Below are positions 33,901-46,167 of a stretch of 64,000 nucleotides of DNA, one piece after another; the first letter of the stretch is position 1, and each line of letters opens with the position of its first letter. The position numbers and the translations under genes are program-made. Under the pieces are notes generated by a model that did no database searches, was not told the origin of the DNA, and saw only the letters and a program-made list of their open reading frames with translations. The DNA is from Clitoria ternatea (lineage: Eukaryota; Streptophyta; Magnoliopsida; Fabales; Fabaceae). Location of the stretch: the NCBI GenBank assembly GCA_037962975.1, contig CM075673.1:165560667-165624666 (forward strand), read 5' to 3'.

Positions 33901-35900
33901 AGCTATTTTAAGAGCAACAATATCTTACTAACCCTAAATATATTCTAAATTCAATCACTACTTTTTCCCCCTATGTCTTAGTTTTAACACTTCCATTTTC
34001 TTTTTCTTTACTTTTAGCTGATTGGAGAGAACTAAGCTGTCATTAAAAAACAAAACAAAAATCAACCATAAGAATTGCATTAAAAAAACACAAATAGATT
34101 TAGGTGTCATTTGATTTGATCAAGGTTTTTTTTTCCATTTATGGTTTAAAAAATTGCTACTACACCATCATTCCTATTTGTATCAGACCAATATACATAT
34201 ATTAAAAACAGTGGTTAAATTTGGATTACTGAGATAGACTAACATATTATGGTTTGAATTAATGCAGTTCATAACATTTGGGTTTGCGTGTACTCCATTG
34301 TACTTTGTGTGGGAGAAGGTAATAGGGATGCATGACACAAAGAGCATTTGTTTGAGGGCACTTGCAAGGTTACCAGTGGTGATACCTATATGGTTCTTGG
34401 CCATAATCTTCCCTTTCTTTGGGCCCATAAATTCAGCTGTTGGGTCTCTACTCGTTAGCTTCACTGTCTACATCATCCCCTCCTTAGCCCATATGCTCAC
34501 TTATAGAAAAGCTTCCGCTAGACAGGTAAATCTTCTTCACGTCTTAACCATCTCTTTCCCTACCCCACCACCACCATCTCTTGTTATGTCACTTGTGCCC
34601 CCCCATTTTAATGAGTGGGTTCACCCTCACAATACAACAATACAATCTCTACATGGTTTAGTCCAAATGGTAAGTGATGTGGTTATATTTAACTACATGA
34701 AGAAAATCTCACAACCCTATCAGTTTGATACATTGTTAATCTCCGACTCCAGATTAGTCAGTCTGAAGAACTGAATCAGATAAATCTAAAAAAAAAAAAA
34801 ACTATGCACTTGATGCAGTTATGGAGAATAAAAAGTTTTATCGCATAAAAATATGTCACAATGTGTAAAATTGACGTTACTTATTTTTGTGCTAAATATG
34901 TGTCTGCATGATGTGTAATATTGATTATGTGTGTAAACCAAAGGGGAAACCCAAGGGGCACTTATTTACCCAAGTTGAATAGGCTTCACTGTGTCATTGC
35001 ATTATTATTGCGTGATATCTGAACACACACACACAAAAGATAGAGAGAGTGAGTGAGAGAGAGAGAGGGGGGAAGAGTGGTAGCAGCAAATGTACAAATG
35101 CATTTAAGGCTTGGATTTGGAAATATTACGAGAAGAATTGAGGCTGGTGGTGGGTCATTTTCGTTTAGTTATTTGCTACAGTTGGATTATTGTACTATGC
35201 CTCTGCTGAGCTAGCTGGTGGAGTTGACCCTTTTCATTCCCCTGATAACTCAAATTAGGTGAAAGAATTCTCACATTATGGTTTCATTAATGATTTCATA
35301 ACAAAAGAAAAATGCATTTATCTATATCTTTATTTAATAGTTAATATTAAAAAAAGATTAATTAGTAAAAGGATTCAAAATTATTAAGAGTCATAAGTGA
35401 GTAAGAACTCGTTTGATTCTCAGTTTGGATTATTCAACTAGGGTTGATTAAAAACAAGTTTCGAATTCGTTAGTCGAATAAAATAAAAATACATATGAGT
35501 AGATTGGGGGGGGGCCTTACCCCCTTGTACTGTTGAAAATCTTCTTAAAAATCTCCTTCTTTGGAATTATTGCCGGTCCCTGGATAGGGATTTTTTCTAA
35601 GTATAATACAACAGCAGTTGTAGGGGCCTCCAAAATCATCTAATTTTTTGTTTTCTCATTATGTTTCAGAATGCGGCAGAGAAGCCTCCTTTCTTCATGC
35701 CAAGCTGGACAGCAATGTATGTCTTCAACGCATTCATTGTGGTGTGGGTTTTTGTGGTTGGGTTTGGGCTTGGAGGATGGGCCAGTGTTACAAACTTTGT
35801 AAAGCAAATTAACACATTTGGGCTTTTTGCTAAGTGCTACCAATGCCCACCACCGCCACCACGTGTTGTGGCAGCTCCACCCCCTCATACCCATCACTAG
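30931..35900 (+). CDS. AUX1/LAX: AUX1/LAX-family auxin influx carrier (8 exons, 488 aa)
   Basis: Exons: 30931-31119, 31216-31401, 31515-31627, 31748-31931, 32081-32178, 32815-33022, 34268-34525, 35670-35900. All introns are GT-AG and the joined frame is open (1467 nt with stop). The product is a plasma-membrane H+/auxin symporter of the amino acid/auxin permease family, which imports indole-3-acetic acid into cells. Recognition rests on near-invariant segments: FLWHGGSVWDAWFSCASNQ then AQVLLTLPYSFSQLGMLSG (residues ~50-83), NIYYINDKLDKRTWTYIFG (exon 4), YTFGGHAVTVEIMHAMWKP (exon 5/6), FITFGFACTPLYFVWEKVI (exon 7) and GFGLGGWASVTNFV (exon 8). Length fits the family (about 480-490 aa, eleven predicted membrane segments). 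The first ~45 residues are variable and acidic; the tail is Pro/His-rich after CYQC. KSICLRALARLPVVIP and NAAEKPPFF in exons 7-8 look more like AUX1/LAX1 than LAX2/LAX3, from memory. The ATG at 30931 gives the usual short N-terminus. Intron 5 carries a MITE. Confidence 0.96.
32454..32601. mobile_element. MITE, GTTTGGT-ended family, copy C, in auxin carrier intron 5
   Basis: Left end gtttggtttgcagttggg and right end cataacagtaccaaac form imperfect inverted repeats. The core aaaaattgatattaattcaa is shared with the copies at 16521 and 17381. It lies in the 636-bp intron 5, clear of both splice sites. Confidence 0.6.
35023..35069. repeat. (AC)n and (GA)n microsatellites in intron 7 of the auxin carrier
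   Basis: A short acacacacac run followed by gagagtgagtgagagagagagagggg, inside the 1144-bp intron. Confidence 0.8.
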
Positions 35901-38885
35901 ACTCATTCACCAAATTAAACTTAGCAGAGAGTTCAGCTGCAACAATCACATTTCCCTCAATACTTTGTATTATACATGTGTGTGTGCTGGCTGGGTTTTG
36001 CATATTTTATCCCTTTTCCTTTGTTATATAATATTTTTATTTTTTTGGGTCTCCCTTTCTTTTGTAATATTAGTTGATTAAATATAGTGTGTCAAATGTT
36101 ATGATTCCTTTGCTGTCAAATGCATGCATAGGCTAATTAAATTAAATATAGTATGTTTTGGTTTTTCTCCCCCTTAGATACTGTAAGATTTGTTTCCCAT
36201 TTTCTTTTATGCTCACAGATTGCAATCTCGCTAGTAGATTTTCATGTTTATGGAATATGCCTTTGGGGGGAAAAATTGCAGCATTTTCTGTCTTCAACAA
36301 CGTGGTTTGAGTTCGAATGTGATTTGTTCAATTTTCAACTTAAGAGGTTTTAGATTCCTCTCCCATTCTTCATTTATAGTGAGGATATATGAGGCGTGGA
36401 CCCTGCCTGTGTTCACATGGGTTGCCTGTGGGTTCATGTGCTTGTCACGTGCCATTATTACTTGCTGAACACATTATGTTAAAAATTAACTTGAATCATT
36501 CCAGATACATGAACCTCTCTCTCTCTCAAAACAGTTTTGACCCTGTTAACATGTTAACTTCAGTTTTATATGTTAGAGATATTAACAAAATATTCCTCAT
36601 AAAAATTAAGACAATTTTTAATTTGTTAACTTAGTTCAGTTTGAACTATTTAAATATGGTTAGATTTTAGGTTAAAACATGCTATCAAAAACCCTTAATG
36701 TTAAATCACTTTTAAATGTTTAGTCTTACAAACTTTACATATTAAATGTTTAGATGTGAAGTAAGTGTATGATTATAATATTTTTCATAAGATTTGAGAT
36801 AAGTCTAACCTTCTTGAGGGAGGCTGCCTTCTCTCAGGCCAGTAATCTTCTACTTCTAGTCGATTGTTCTATGATGGGCTTCCCTGTAATTTCGGCTCTG
36901 TTCGCTCATCGCTTTGACCCAGCAAGTAAAAATTTAAAAACGATGTTTTCTTCTCCCTTCTAGTCGAGAACTACATACTAACTACCACCTTATTCATCCA
37001 TTACTGGAAACGAAAGCGGCTATCCTAATGCATTATCACTAACTTTTAAGTTGAGTTAGTTGTTTCTTTCTTTTGTATAGTTCTATTAATTTGTTAATGA
37101 ACCTTGATTATTTTAGATGTATTTTTTTTTGTCATCATTAACTTTCATTAATAATGAAGCCCTTTGACCATTAATGTTAACCCATTTAATATCTAGTGTG
37201 AGTTGGGTGCACATGCATATTGGATATTTGGCAGCTTGTATTATTGTTAGTCTCACATGCAAGAATATTGTGAAATAAGAATCCGATATGATCGATGGTT
37301 TATTTTATAGAGAGGGAATTTACGTATCTCCGTTTACTTGTATGTGCATGTTCTACAAAACGCTCTCAAATGCCTCGATTTTGCATTCTGGTAACGTACA
37401 ATGTTAACAAATTTTTTTCTTTATTTATTTTGCATGTGATTGTTACACCCTTGCCATGTACAATTGTGTTTATCTATATTTTTTGTTACTGTTGACTTTA
37501 TTAGACTACAAACTTAATCAATGATGGTGGGTTTAATGCAATGAAAAACTCGTCAGATTGAATTTCTTAAACTTATATATTTTGGAAATCTTATATTGTT
37601 CACCTTATAATATTTCGCATAACTATCTATTAGATTATTTCAACCATTACTAATTGATTTTAAAATAAAACTTTAACATCATAACCTCATTATATTGAAT
37701 TTCTTAGATGTAATTATATTTTTGGTTTTCTAACTACAGTCGTTAGTCGTTACTTGCATGTACGTGTGCTTCATGTGATGGCCTTAATTAGTGGAAATGT
37801 GTTAGTGATTTCATTTTGCACGAGGATTGCAGCCTCTGGTACTCCATTCAGTGGCATTTTCAGAGTGGATGCTGGTATGATGCGGAGGGGTTGTGTAACT
37901 TTGTACCCTTTTGAATTTAGTGCTCTCTCCATGAACTTGTGTATGAGCAATTTGAGGTGTATGGATGAAACTTTAGATAAAATATCATGTGATCTGATTA
38001 TATTATTAAATTATGTTGGAATGTATGATATAGCATTTGATATTCTATTTAACCAAATCAAATGTGGTTCAGATTGTATCGGTTTGTTTAATTTTATATT
38101 AATCATACTTTTTACAAAATCAAGTATAAAATATATAATTTTAGTCAAATAAAATTAAGAATAATTACTTTAAAAATCGAATCACTGCCTAAAAAGTTTT
38201 AGCATGATTAAAAAAATCATAAATCATTACATTGAGTCTTTTACTTACTTTAAGTTTAAGTCATGTAAGTAATTTACTAAGGTAATATAAATATAGGGGT
38301 AATATATTGAAATTTATGGCTGGGTTAAGCTCGATTTCATTTTCAGTGGTTGACTTGAAATCTAACCTGAACTACACGCAATGTAGTTTTTTACGGTTTT
38401 GGTTTGATCAATTTTTTGTCATTTTGGATTAATTGGGCAGTTTTGTTCAGTCTGAATCAGATAAGGATTAATTAATTTGTTGTATTCTAAATATTCACTT
38501 ATTTAGAATTATTATATGGTTGTTTCATTTATCTTTTGTACCCTATATATACTCTATAAAAGATTCAAGAGAAATCAATGAATTCAAAAGGCTTGGTAGG
38601 CATACTCTAAGACATAAATGCTTAAAAGGTCTGCCAAGGCTTTTTTTTTGAACATTTAACATCTAGGTAGGGGTTCGGTAAAACTTATCCTTATTCTCTT
38701 TTCTACTCTTGGAGAAATAGTGCAAACCAAAAACATGCTATAGAAAAAGTGAGCCCCTCGATTTACCGGACAACTATGACAAATGAATCTTTGGAAGAAA
38801 AACTCTTTTTTTTTTACTTTCCTCTCAAGAAGAAACAACAAAAGTTAGAGACATAAAATCGACAACAGATATGACTTTTCTTTAG
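35901..38885. other. 3' flank of the auxin carrier and intergenic DNA
   Basis: The 3' UTR probably extends to about 36060-36110, where AT-rich putative polyadenylation sequence occurs. Beyond it I see several open frames of 60-132 codons (largest 37754-38152, beginning MHVRVLHVMALISG) without recognisable domains or splice structure. I do not call them genes. Confidence 0.4.
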
Positions 38886-38889
38886 CAAG

Positions 38890-39375
38890 GTATACCCGTG
38901 GAAGGATTAAAAGGATGTAGTCTTATCCCCGATTGGTTTAACCTATCGAGTTCTACTATATCATTAGGTGGAGTAGAAGACATGGTATTAACCATATTCC
39001 CCAGTTGGTCTTAACCAAATGAGTCCTACTAAGCCATTGAATGTAGTAAGAGATGTAGTCTTAATCGTGTTCCTCGGGTGGTTTTAACTAATCAAGTCCT
39101 ACTAAGTTGTCGATTCCAATAGAAGACGTGGTCTCAACCACATTCCCTGGTTGGTCTTAACCAATTGAGTCCTACCAAGCCGTCAACTACGGTAGAAGAG
39201 GTAGTTTTAACCACGTTCCTTGGTTGGTCTTAACCAATCGAGACCTATGAAGCCATAGGTTGTAGTACAAGATGTGGTCTTAACCATGTTCCCCAAGTGG
39301 TCTTAATCAACCAAGTCCTACTAAGCCATCGGCTGTAGTAAAAGACATGGTCTTAACCATGTTTTTTTAGTATCT
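38890..39375. repeat. 73-bp tandem repeat, about six copies
   Basis: The motif ggtcttaacc...gag.cctactaagcc recurs at 38935, 39007, 39080, 39153, 39226 and 39299, spacing 72, 73, 73, 73, 73 bp. Within each unit the block tggtcttaacca appears twice, once as a diverged half. Copies are diverged by several substitutions each, so the array is not recent. Confidence 0.9.
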
Positions 39376-40782
39376 CATTATTGAATTGTTAGAGTTCTTT
39401 CAAGTTCATACATCTTTTTTGGTTGGGTCTTCCTTCTAGGTAACAACCATTTTCTTTGTTACATTAGAGTAATATTTAATTTGTAGTGCATGGTGCATGC
39501 AAGATGGCTTTTGGATTTGGGATTTTCTTCCAATTTTTCTATTTTAGTGTTTGTTTATGATTTATTTATTTATTTATTAGTTAACTTTTATGATTGTTAT
39601 GATACTATATTGTATATTTTTTTGTCAACAAAGATCAATATCATAGATGAAAGAAAGCTGAAACCTAGATACAAAAGTCAAAGTCTTACATAACAACAAA
39701 ATAACAGGTCTGCTTGTTAAATTCCTAAAACTAAGCAGGATCAAATGATTACTTAGAACCTAGGAAAAATAAAAAAAAACAAAGCAGAAAAATAAATTCA
39801 TACAACCAAAAACTCCCAACAAAGACTTCTTCACCCAAGTCGCTTCCATGAAACAAAAATAGATAAACATTTTTCTTTGTATCACTTCATCTACATATCT
39901 TTATATTTTAAAAGGATGAGTCGAATTTATTAGTATTGCAGATAAGTATATCTAGATGGCCATCAACAACAACCATAAGATCTCCGATCTTGAATATATC
40001 TCTTCGAACAAAACACTATCAAACAAATTGAAAATGTTGGTGCTAAAAAGTTGTGAGAGGCCTAGATAAACTAAAAACAATAAACAAAGAGACCAACAAC
40101 GGTGGGGTGGTAGTGAACAAAGGTGACGGCGATGGTTAGAGAGTACAACACTGGCGACGGTCAAAGTGGTGTAACAATGATAGAGGCAAAAAGATTAACA
40201 ATGGAACAAGTTAATAGTGGTGGTCAGAAAGAATGGTGGTGGTCGCCAAACAAGAAAAAATGGATGAAACTAAGAGATGAAAACAATGAGAGAAAAAAAA
40301 AACACACTCTTCTAAAATCAGTAAAAGACCATGTACTAGGAGAAAGGAAGAGAACTTCCCGTATTGTACAGGAGTTGCTCTTTTTCCTTAGGTCACTTCA
40401 ATCTAATTTTTTGTTGGTCTCACTGCAATGCTTTTTGTATTTTGTTTTTGGTCTCAACCATGCTTCTTGTAAAGGTAGCTTATGTGCTTGTTTGGGCTGA
40501 TTGTTCACCAAAAACAATTATTTGGCCAACAATAAAACGAAAGAACTTTGAAGCCCAATTATTTCATTTTCTCAAAATTATGCCTAACCTATATATTGAG
40601 TTGCGGTCAATGTATTTACTGTTAATCAACCCTATATTTTGTACTAATTATTTATAATGTAAATTAAAGATTGACATTTATCTTTTCCAAAAGACAAGAT
40701 TAACATGTTCTGAGAATTTCAGTATTGGACTATTCTCTGTTGATATAAATTTAATCAAATAAAAATTAAATTATTTAGCCCA

Positions 40783-40824
<42 letters not shown>

Positions 40825-41833
40825 AAGTCCGTTAATTAGTACAAAATATTAAAATATACTATTAATACATCAAATAGTATATAATACATTTGGAATTTTG
40901 AAGTTCATGCTAATAATTTCATTTTTCGATCAACAAATTAAGTAGTACTAACAAATAGTACATTAAACACCCAAAAAAAGTAGTTTTAATGTTTAATAAA
41001 TGATAACTTTTTATAATGTTTAGTAAATGATAACTTGCAGATTTTAACCACCACAAACTAATTTTAGAATCATTCACTTTTCGAGAGTTTTTAACCGCAA
41101 GAACATGTTCGTTGGGTTGATTTTCCCCTTCATTATTGTTGATTTTTTTTCATGTACATTATTGTTATCATTCCAATTGTTTGTTTTATTCCCTACCAAA
41201 TATTTGATAAAACAATAAATCTTCCTAAGCTTTTGAAAAGAGATTTTTCCAATTATATTGGCTATCAATAGTCTACCAACGATAATTTTGTGTTCAGTGA
41301 TTATTTAAGATATAGAGACTTAAATTACCACTTATGAGGCACCCATCACTTTTAAATCTTCATCCAACAGTGAAATACTAAAATCATATGCTGTAATATA
41401 TATCCCAAGTAAAATGAAAGTTAATAGGTATCATTAATATTGGCTTTAGGCCTTAACCAAAAGCTCCCACTTTTATTGCATGCAAAAATGAAACAATTTT
41501 TCTTCCTTTTTACCAAAATATTTGGGGCTTACTTCTATAACACACTTATGGTTGAGTCCGCTTAAACTAAATTCAAAATCCACATGACTCGTTTGTAATA
41601 GATGTTTAAATATAGATAAATATAGAAATTAATAAAAAAACACATAATATTATATTTATTTATACTCATACGTATCATTTAGAATTAACAAACCGAACTA
41701 GTTTGGTTGATTCAACCGGTTGAACCATAAATCAGTTAGGTGATCGGTTCAAAAAACTATTTGAACCGCAATTTAATCACGGTTTATTTGACAATCACCT
41801 GAAAACATTAATAATATTCATTACATTTTCACC
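39376..41833. other. Intergenic DNA, no supported gene
   Basis: Includes an (ATT)n microsatellite at about 40786-40821. A stretch near 41690-41790 is rich in aaccggttgaacc-like dyads, of the kind common in plant dispersed repeats. A 125-codon frame at 40123-40500 is purine-rich low complexity and not convincing. Confidence 0.45.
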
Positions 41834-43489
41834 TTATTTAGAGCTGCGAGCCGAATAATATGTCTGCATGATGGTGAGAACAAGAAGCGCAATAGCTGCC
41901 AACACCCCAATAAATTTCCACAGCGTGGGTATGTGATCGCGTTTCAAAATTCTGAACGAATTTCCCAAATAGTACCATATGATCTCAAAAAGATGCCTCA
42001 ACATATGCCAAGTGATAAAAGGCAATTTTTGAAACACTGTTCTGGCTGCACTTCCCTGGTATATGTTCAAACTCAAACAATGATCGGTGTACCCAGAATC
42101 CATGTGTTCTACTCCTTTGGATAGAGTGCGAAACATCTTCAGCAAATCATCCATGCTCTTCTTTGACTCGTTCACTATAACCCCTTTCTTCAAAAGCAAC
42201 CCAATATCATGCTTACAACATATCAAACCTTCGAAGAACAAAGCATAGGAAGTGTATTTGCATTTGAGACTAATCTTGCTTTGCTCCCACGCTATCAAAT
42301 TCCTCCACCTAACTTCCGTTGTATCCTTAACATACAGTGTCGGAATTTTCAACACGCCCCGTACAAAACTTATGTTAAAGTTGATTCTGTCTACCATCTC
42401 AGGCTGAGAAGTTGTTTTCGCTTCAATTGTTATTCCAGCTGCTTGAAGTCTCCTGGCACACCGCACCAGTTCTTGCTTCGCCGCTTTCCTCCCGTGATTG
42501 TCTTGCTCCACGGTGGATAAGTGCATCACGTGAAGCACGTGAGTTTCTCCGGCGCAATCCGTCGAAGGGTAGCCGAAGGCCCTACGCACAATGTCGGCAA
42601 CACGGTGATCCTTTTCTCTTCGGCTTCCATCAGGGTAGACCTTTCTGTATAACTTCTTGAGAACTATGAAGGGGATTTGGTTCTCTAGCATTGTGATATC
42701 GTTCACAATGGACAACACCTTTGCCTCGCTTTCAAATATTGGGTCATCTGGACAGTTGTTGTTGTTATTCATGTAATTTTCAAGCCTATGAAGAAACTCC
42801 AACAGAAAGCAACCGTCCACTACCATTACTTTGGCCAACTCGTGGGGTTTGGATTCGATGTTGCCACCATAGCTTGCGACAATCACTTTATCCATCTTCA
42901 GAATCTCTGGGCCACACTCTTTCAATCTATCCTCTGATCTTCCATTTCGGTTAAGAAACTCGCGCATGTAACGCCATTTGGTCTCTTCCGTTAATTGGAT
43001 GTGCCTTGTAGTTCCCCTGCGTAAAGAAAGAAATATTGCCCAGTTCGTGATTATTAGTCTTTATTGATTATAAAAAGCCACACGTGTTAACAGATATAGA
43101 TTTTGTTTGGTACGTAGTTGATAGCTGGGAGAACGAAGTTTAAGGTTAATATTATACCTGTGTAAGGGTCCTATGGACACTACTTTTGGCTTGAAAGCCT
43201 CCTCTTTTGGGTCTCTAATGTCATCCGGGATGCTTGAAATGCTGCATGCCTGAACTTCTGCATGGTTGAGAGAACCCAACATCACATTGATTGGAATCAT
43301 CCAATCTGCCGAGTCAGATTGTTGTTTCTTGTCTTGGCAAACTTGCTTGGAATTGGATTGAAGAGGATCAGAGTCAAGAGATTGCAAGTTCACTTGGCTA
43401 GCATGATTGGAATTGGATTGATGAGTAGGCGACATTGAGCTCGACACGAAGCTGGCACTAGTTCTTCTTGGTTTACAACAGGAAAACAC
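41834..43489 (-). CDS. DUF247 (UPF0481) family membrane protein (2 exons, 504 aa)
   Basis: Exon 1 is 43489-43158 and exon 2 is 43016-41834, minus strand. The 141-bp intron has GT-AG ends and splits an arginine codon; the joined frame is open (1515 nt with stop). The N-terminal ~95 residues are Ser/Gln/Asn-rich and variable. The family core then begins with VVSIGPLHRG (about residue 103), followed by KWRYMREFLNR, MVVDGCFLLEFL, DITMLENQIPFIVLKKLY, RCARRLQAAGI, LKIPTLYVKD, WRNLIAWEQ and YALFFEGLI, all hallmarks of DUF247 proteins. A C-terminal hydrophobic helix (FIGVLAAIALLVLTIM, about 480-496) should anchor it in a membrane. Members occur in plant tandem families; in grasses some are self-incompatibility determinants, but the function here is unknown. 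The N-terminal extension is a little long for the family. A MITE-like half element makes up the start of the intron. Confidence 0.93.
43105..43157. mobile_element. Half MITE (GTTTGGT family) abutting the DUF247 splice donor
   Basis: gtttggtacgtagttg followed by ggagaacgaagtttaaggtt and aatatta matches the left half of the MITE at 32454-32601. It stops at the exon 1/intron boundary, so the GT donor (plus-strand ac at 43156-43157) lies at its edge. Confidence 0.45.
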
Positions 43490-43564
43490 TAAGATTTAAC
43501 TTGGAACTGACTACCAAACTTCACACCACTTAATACTGTTTTGTGTTTATTATAGTAACATGTG

Positions 43565-43577
43565 ATAATTATATACT
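43565..43577 (-). promoter_or_regulatory. Candidate TATA box for the DUF247 gene
   Basis: The minus strand reads AGTATATAATTA about 80-90 nt upstream of the ATG at 43489. Confidence 0.4.
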
Positions 43578-43579
43578 GT

Positions 43580-44888
43580 TCCCTTTCTTTCATATATTGG
43601 TTTTATCAAATTTGACACCGCATCCCTGAGATTAATTAAAGTAAACACCCATGTGAATACCTTAAATGGTTGTTATATATATATGACCCTGGTGGTCCTT
43701 TGCGTTCACATTATAAGTATATTAAACAATGTAATGTTATCTCCATGTCGATCCCTCACATAGGCTAATTTAACTTGACTTTATATTTTAAAGGCCGATT
43801 CTTCCTAAAATAGTTAAGAAGCTAACAAGAATGAAGACTTGTGTGAAATTACACATGGTTGTAAGCGTGGTGATACCGTTCTCCAGCTCATATTTCTTAT
43901 CCATCGTTCCAGATCACATCGAATTGTGTGTAGCTTTTTTCTTAACCCTCTAGAAATTGGAGTAAGGGATGAAAGGAAATGGATAGGACTAAAGCATCCA
44001 AAGTGTAGGATTTTTTAATTCTACTCTCACCACTGGATTACACTTACGGACATCCCTAAACATTTGAGAAGGATTTTGTCGATTTTGATGACTAAATCTC
44101 CTTGAAATCTTAGCAAATGAGTAGTCTTTAAAGTGTTTTATGAATTAATGTTTGTCCTCAACTGATGTTGTTACAAATAATTAAGATTTCATTTTTCATT
44201 AAATAGAATCTCTAGTTTGAACTTAATTGTAGTAACTATAATCAAAGTATAGGAATTTGAATGTAATTGATGAATAATAATAGGCAACCAATAAGTAATG
44301 ATGAGGATCTAGAGCTTTAAAATTGTTAGAAAGCCCACCAAATGATCTAGGTTTAGCATGAGAAATGATTAGGTTGAATTAGGTTTTATATAACTCAAAT
44401 TTATTTGTCTTTTGAATCAAAAATTTAAGTCTCACCTCTTACCCAATATAATCTTAATTTTTGAAATTAATATTTTCACCAACGTATCCTTTATTCTCTC
44501 CACATTGGTCTATTTCTGTAATTTTTTATTCCTAGAACATTGTAAGAGTTCAAGTTATTTTTCTAAAAGTCACATCCTAATATATAAGTTATCATTCTCC
44601 GGATCATTATATCTCGAACATACCAATTAAGTCGATGTCATTCTCCGAATAACATAAACTTCACTACTAAAATTCCAAATTCAAAACAAACTAAAAATCT
44701 TGATTGTTGTTGGGGTTGTGCTTGATTGATTATTGGGTGGGATATTGGAATGAAAAGTTTACAAGTGGAAATCTGAAATTGAATTAGGAAATTAGGGATT
44801 TTGTAGTTAAAGAATCTCTAGCACTGATATGAAGAAATATCTTTTAGAGGCTTAGATGTTTAAGTCTATAGATGGATGTAAATGAAAT
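43580..44888. other. Intergenic DNA, no supported gene
   Basis: AT-rich sequence with no recognised coding region. A 72-codon frame at 44412 has no family features. Confidence 0.45.
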
Positions 44889-45026
44889 TGTTAGAAGTTA
44901 CCCAACTATAATTGATTCTATTATGGTTTGTTTTAATTAGTTTCAATTAGTTACTCTAGTGTTTGGTGTTAATCTCTCTAGTATATAACTATATGTTGCA
45001 ACTCTACACATATCAATAAATCATAT
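44889..45026 (+). mobile_element. Copia LTR, left part (split by Tat-like insertion)
   Basis: It begins TGTTAGAAGTTACCCAAC, a typical copia LTR start. It continues after the insertion at 50127 (catctcttaaacac...) to a primer site and gag start at 50220-50320. The plant LTR style and direct continuity across the 5-bp target duplication support the reading. Confidence 0.65.
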
Positions 45027-45523
45027 TGTTTTGTTTAGGAACCAGGGTCAAGAGTAGAATGTCTTGACTGGGGTCAAAGGTTATGTATCCTGACCGCAGT
45101 TACCTCATTAACTCTCAGTTTTACACCGCCTCAGTAAAGTGTGGTATTTTACACCTAGGTTTAGTGGGAATCCTAGGTTCTTCAAGTATAGGTAGCTATT
45201 GATGTTCTGTCCGTACCGAAGTCCAAGAACCACATCGGAGGAGCACCTGTAAGAGATTCTTCAATGTTTAAGTCAGTACGGTCGCTAAGGTAATATGATA
45301 TTACGGAGGTAATTTACCAAATTAGATCATATCCTTCTTCAGTAATAAATAAGTTATATCTATAGAGTTTACCTTAGTTTAGGAAGTGATTTGACCATTT
45401 TCTTAACTTACTGTTGCTACAGTGTCTGCAGGGTCAGGTTGTCCATACCTCCTCTGACTTATTGTTTGGTTGTCAGCCGCGAGCCGGGGTTAAGCGATGA
45501 GTCCGTAGTCATCCTATAGTTTC
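45027..45523 (-). repeat. 3' LTR of the Tat-like element, truncated
   Basis: Aligns with 49526-50029, with numerous substitutions. Homology stops at gtttc near 45523, where RNase H coding begins. Confidence 0.85.
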
Positions 45524-45991
45524 GTACTTTTCTCCTAGCTCCTTAACCTTCATCAGGTATTGTTGCAACAACGGCTCCTTTGCTTGATAATTTCCATTAA
45601 TTTGCAAGATCACTAACTGTGAATCGCTACAGAGCACCGCTATGCGTGCCCCTACATCTAAAGCTGTTGTGAGTCCTGCCAAACATGCCTCATATTCTGC
45701 TTGATTATTTGACGTCTTGAAATCAAATCTGAGAGATATCTCAACTCTCACCCCATCTTCACTTTCAATTACCACTCTATCCCCACATCCTTTTTTGTTT
45801 GACGAACCATCAACATATATCTTCCAATGCTCTCGTGGTAGTGTTGGGGCTTCTCCTGTTAACTCCGTCATGAAGTCCGCCAGAACTTGAGCCTTTATGG
45901 TTGTCCGGGGTTTATAGGAAATATCAAACTCTGATAATTCTATCGCCCACTTTGTCATCCTTTCTACCAAGTCTGATTTGTGAAAAACCAT
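45509..45991 (-). pseudogene. Tat-like RNase H end plus archaeal-type RNase H (aRNH)
   Basis: It starts within the conventional RNase H tail (ELSEFDISYKPRTTIKAQVL, ADFMTELTG). It then gives the second RNase H characteristic of the Tat lineage: WKIYVDGSSNKKGCG, RFDFKTSNNQAEYEACLAGL, CSDSQLVILQINGNYQAKE. The frame ends (VKELGEKYETIG, stop) where it has been joined to LTR sequence, so the last codons are LTR-derived. A complete aRNH would be followed by integrase, which is absent. Confidence 0.85.
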
Positions 45992-46167
45992 TCTTAATGG
46001 GAGATTTATCCGAACTGTGATTAGATGTGCATGAAAGTATTATCTTAAACGTCGGGACGTCCAGACTAATGCTAAAGTTGTCTTTTCCAATTTCTGATAT
46101 CGGCCCTCCGATCCTTGTAGCACTTTTCCAATGAAATACACCGGTCTCTGGCCTCCAACTATCTCTT

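Noticed and set aside
37754..38152. 132-codon frame as a gene
   Set aside because: No recognisable domain, ends in AT-rich sequence, no flanking exons; kept only as unassigned.
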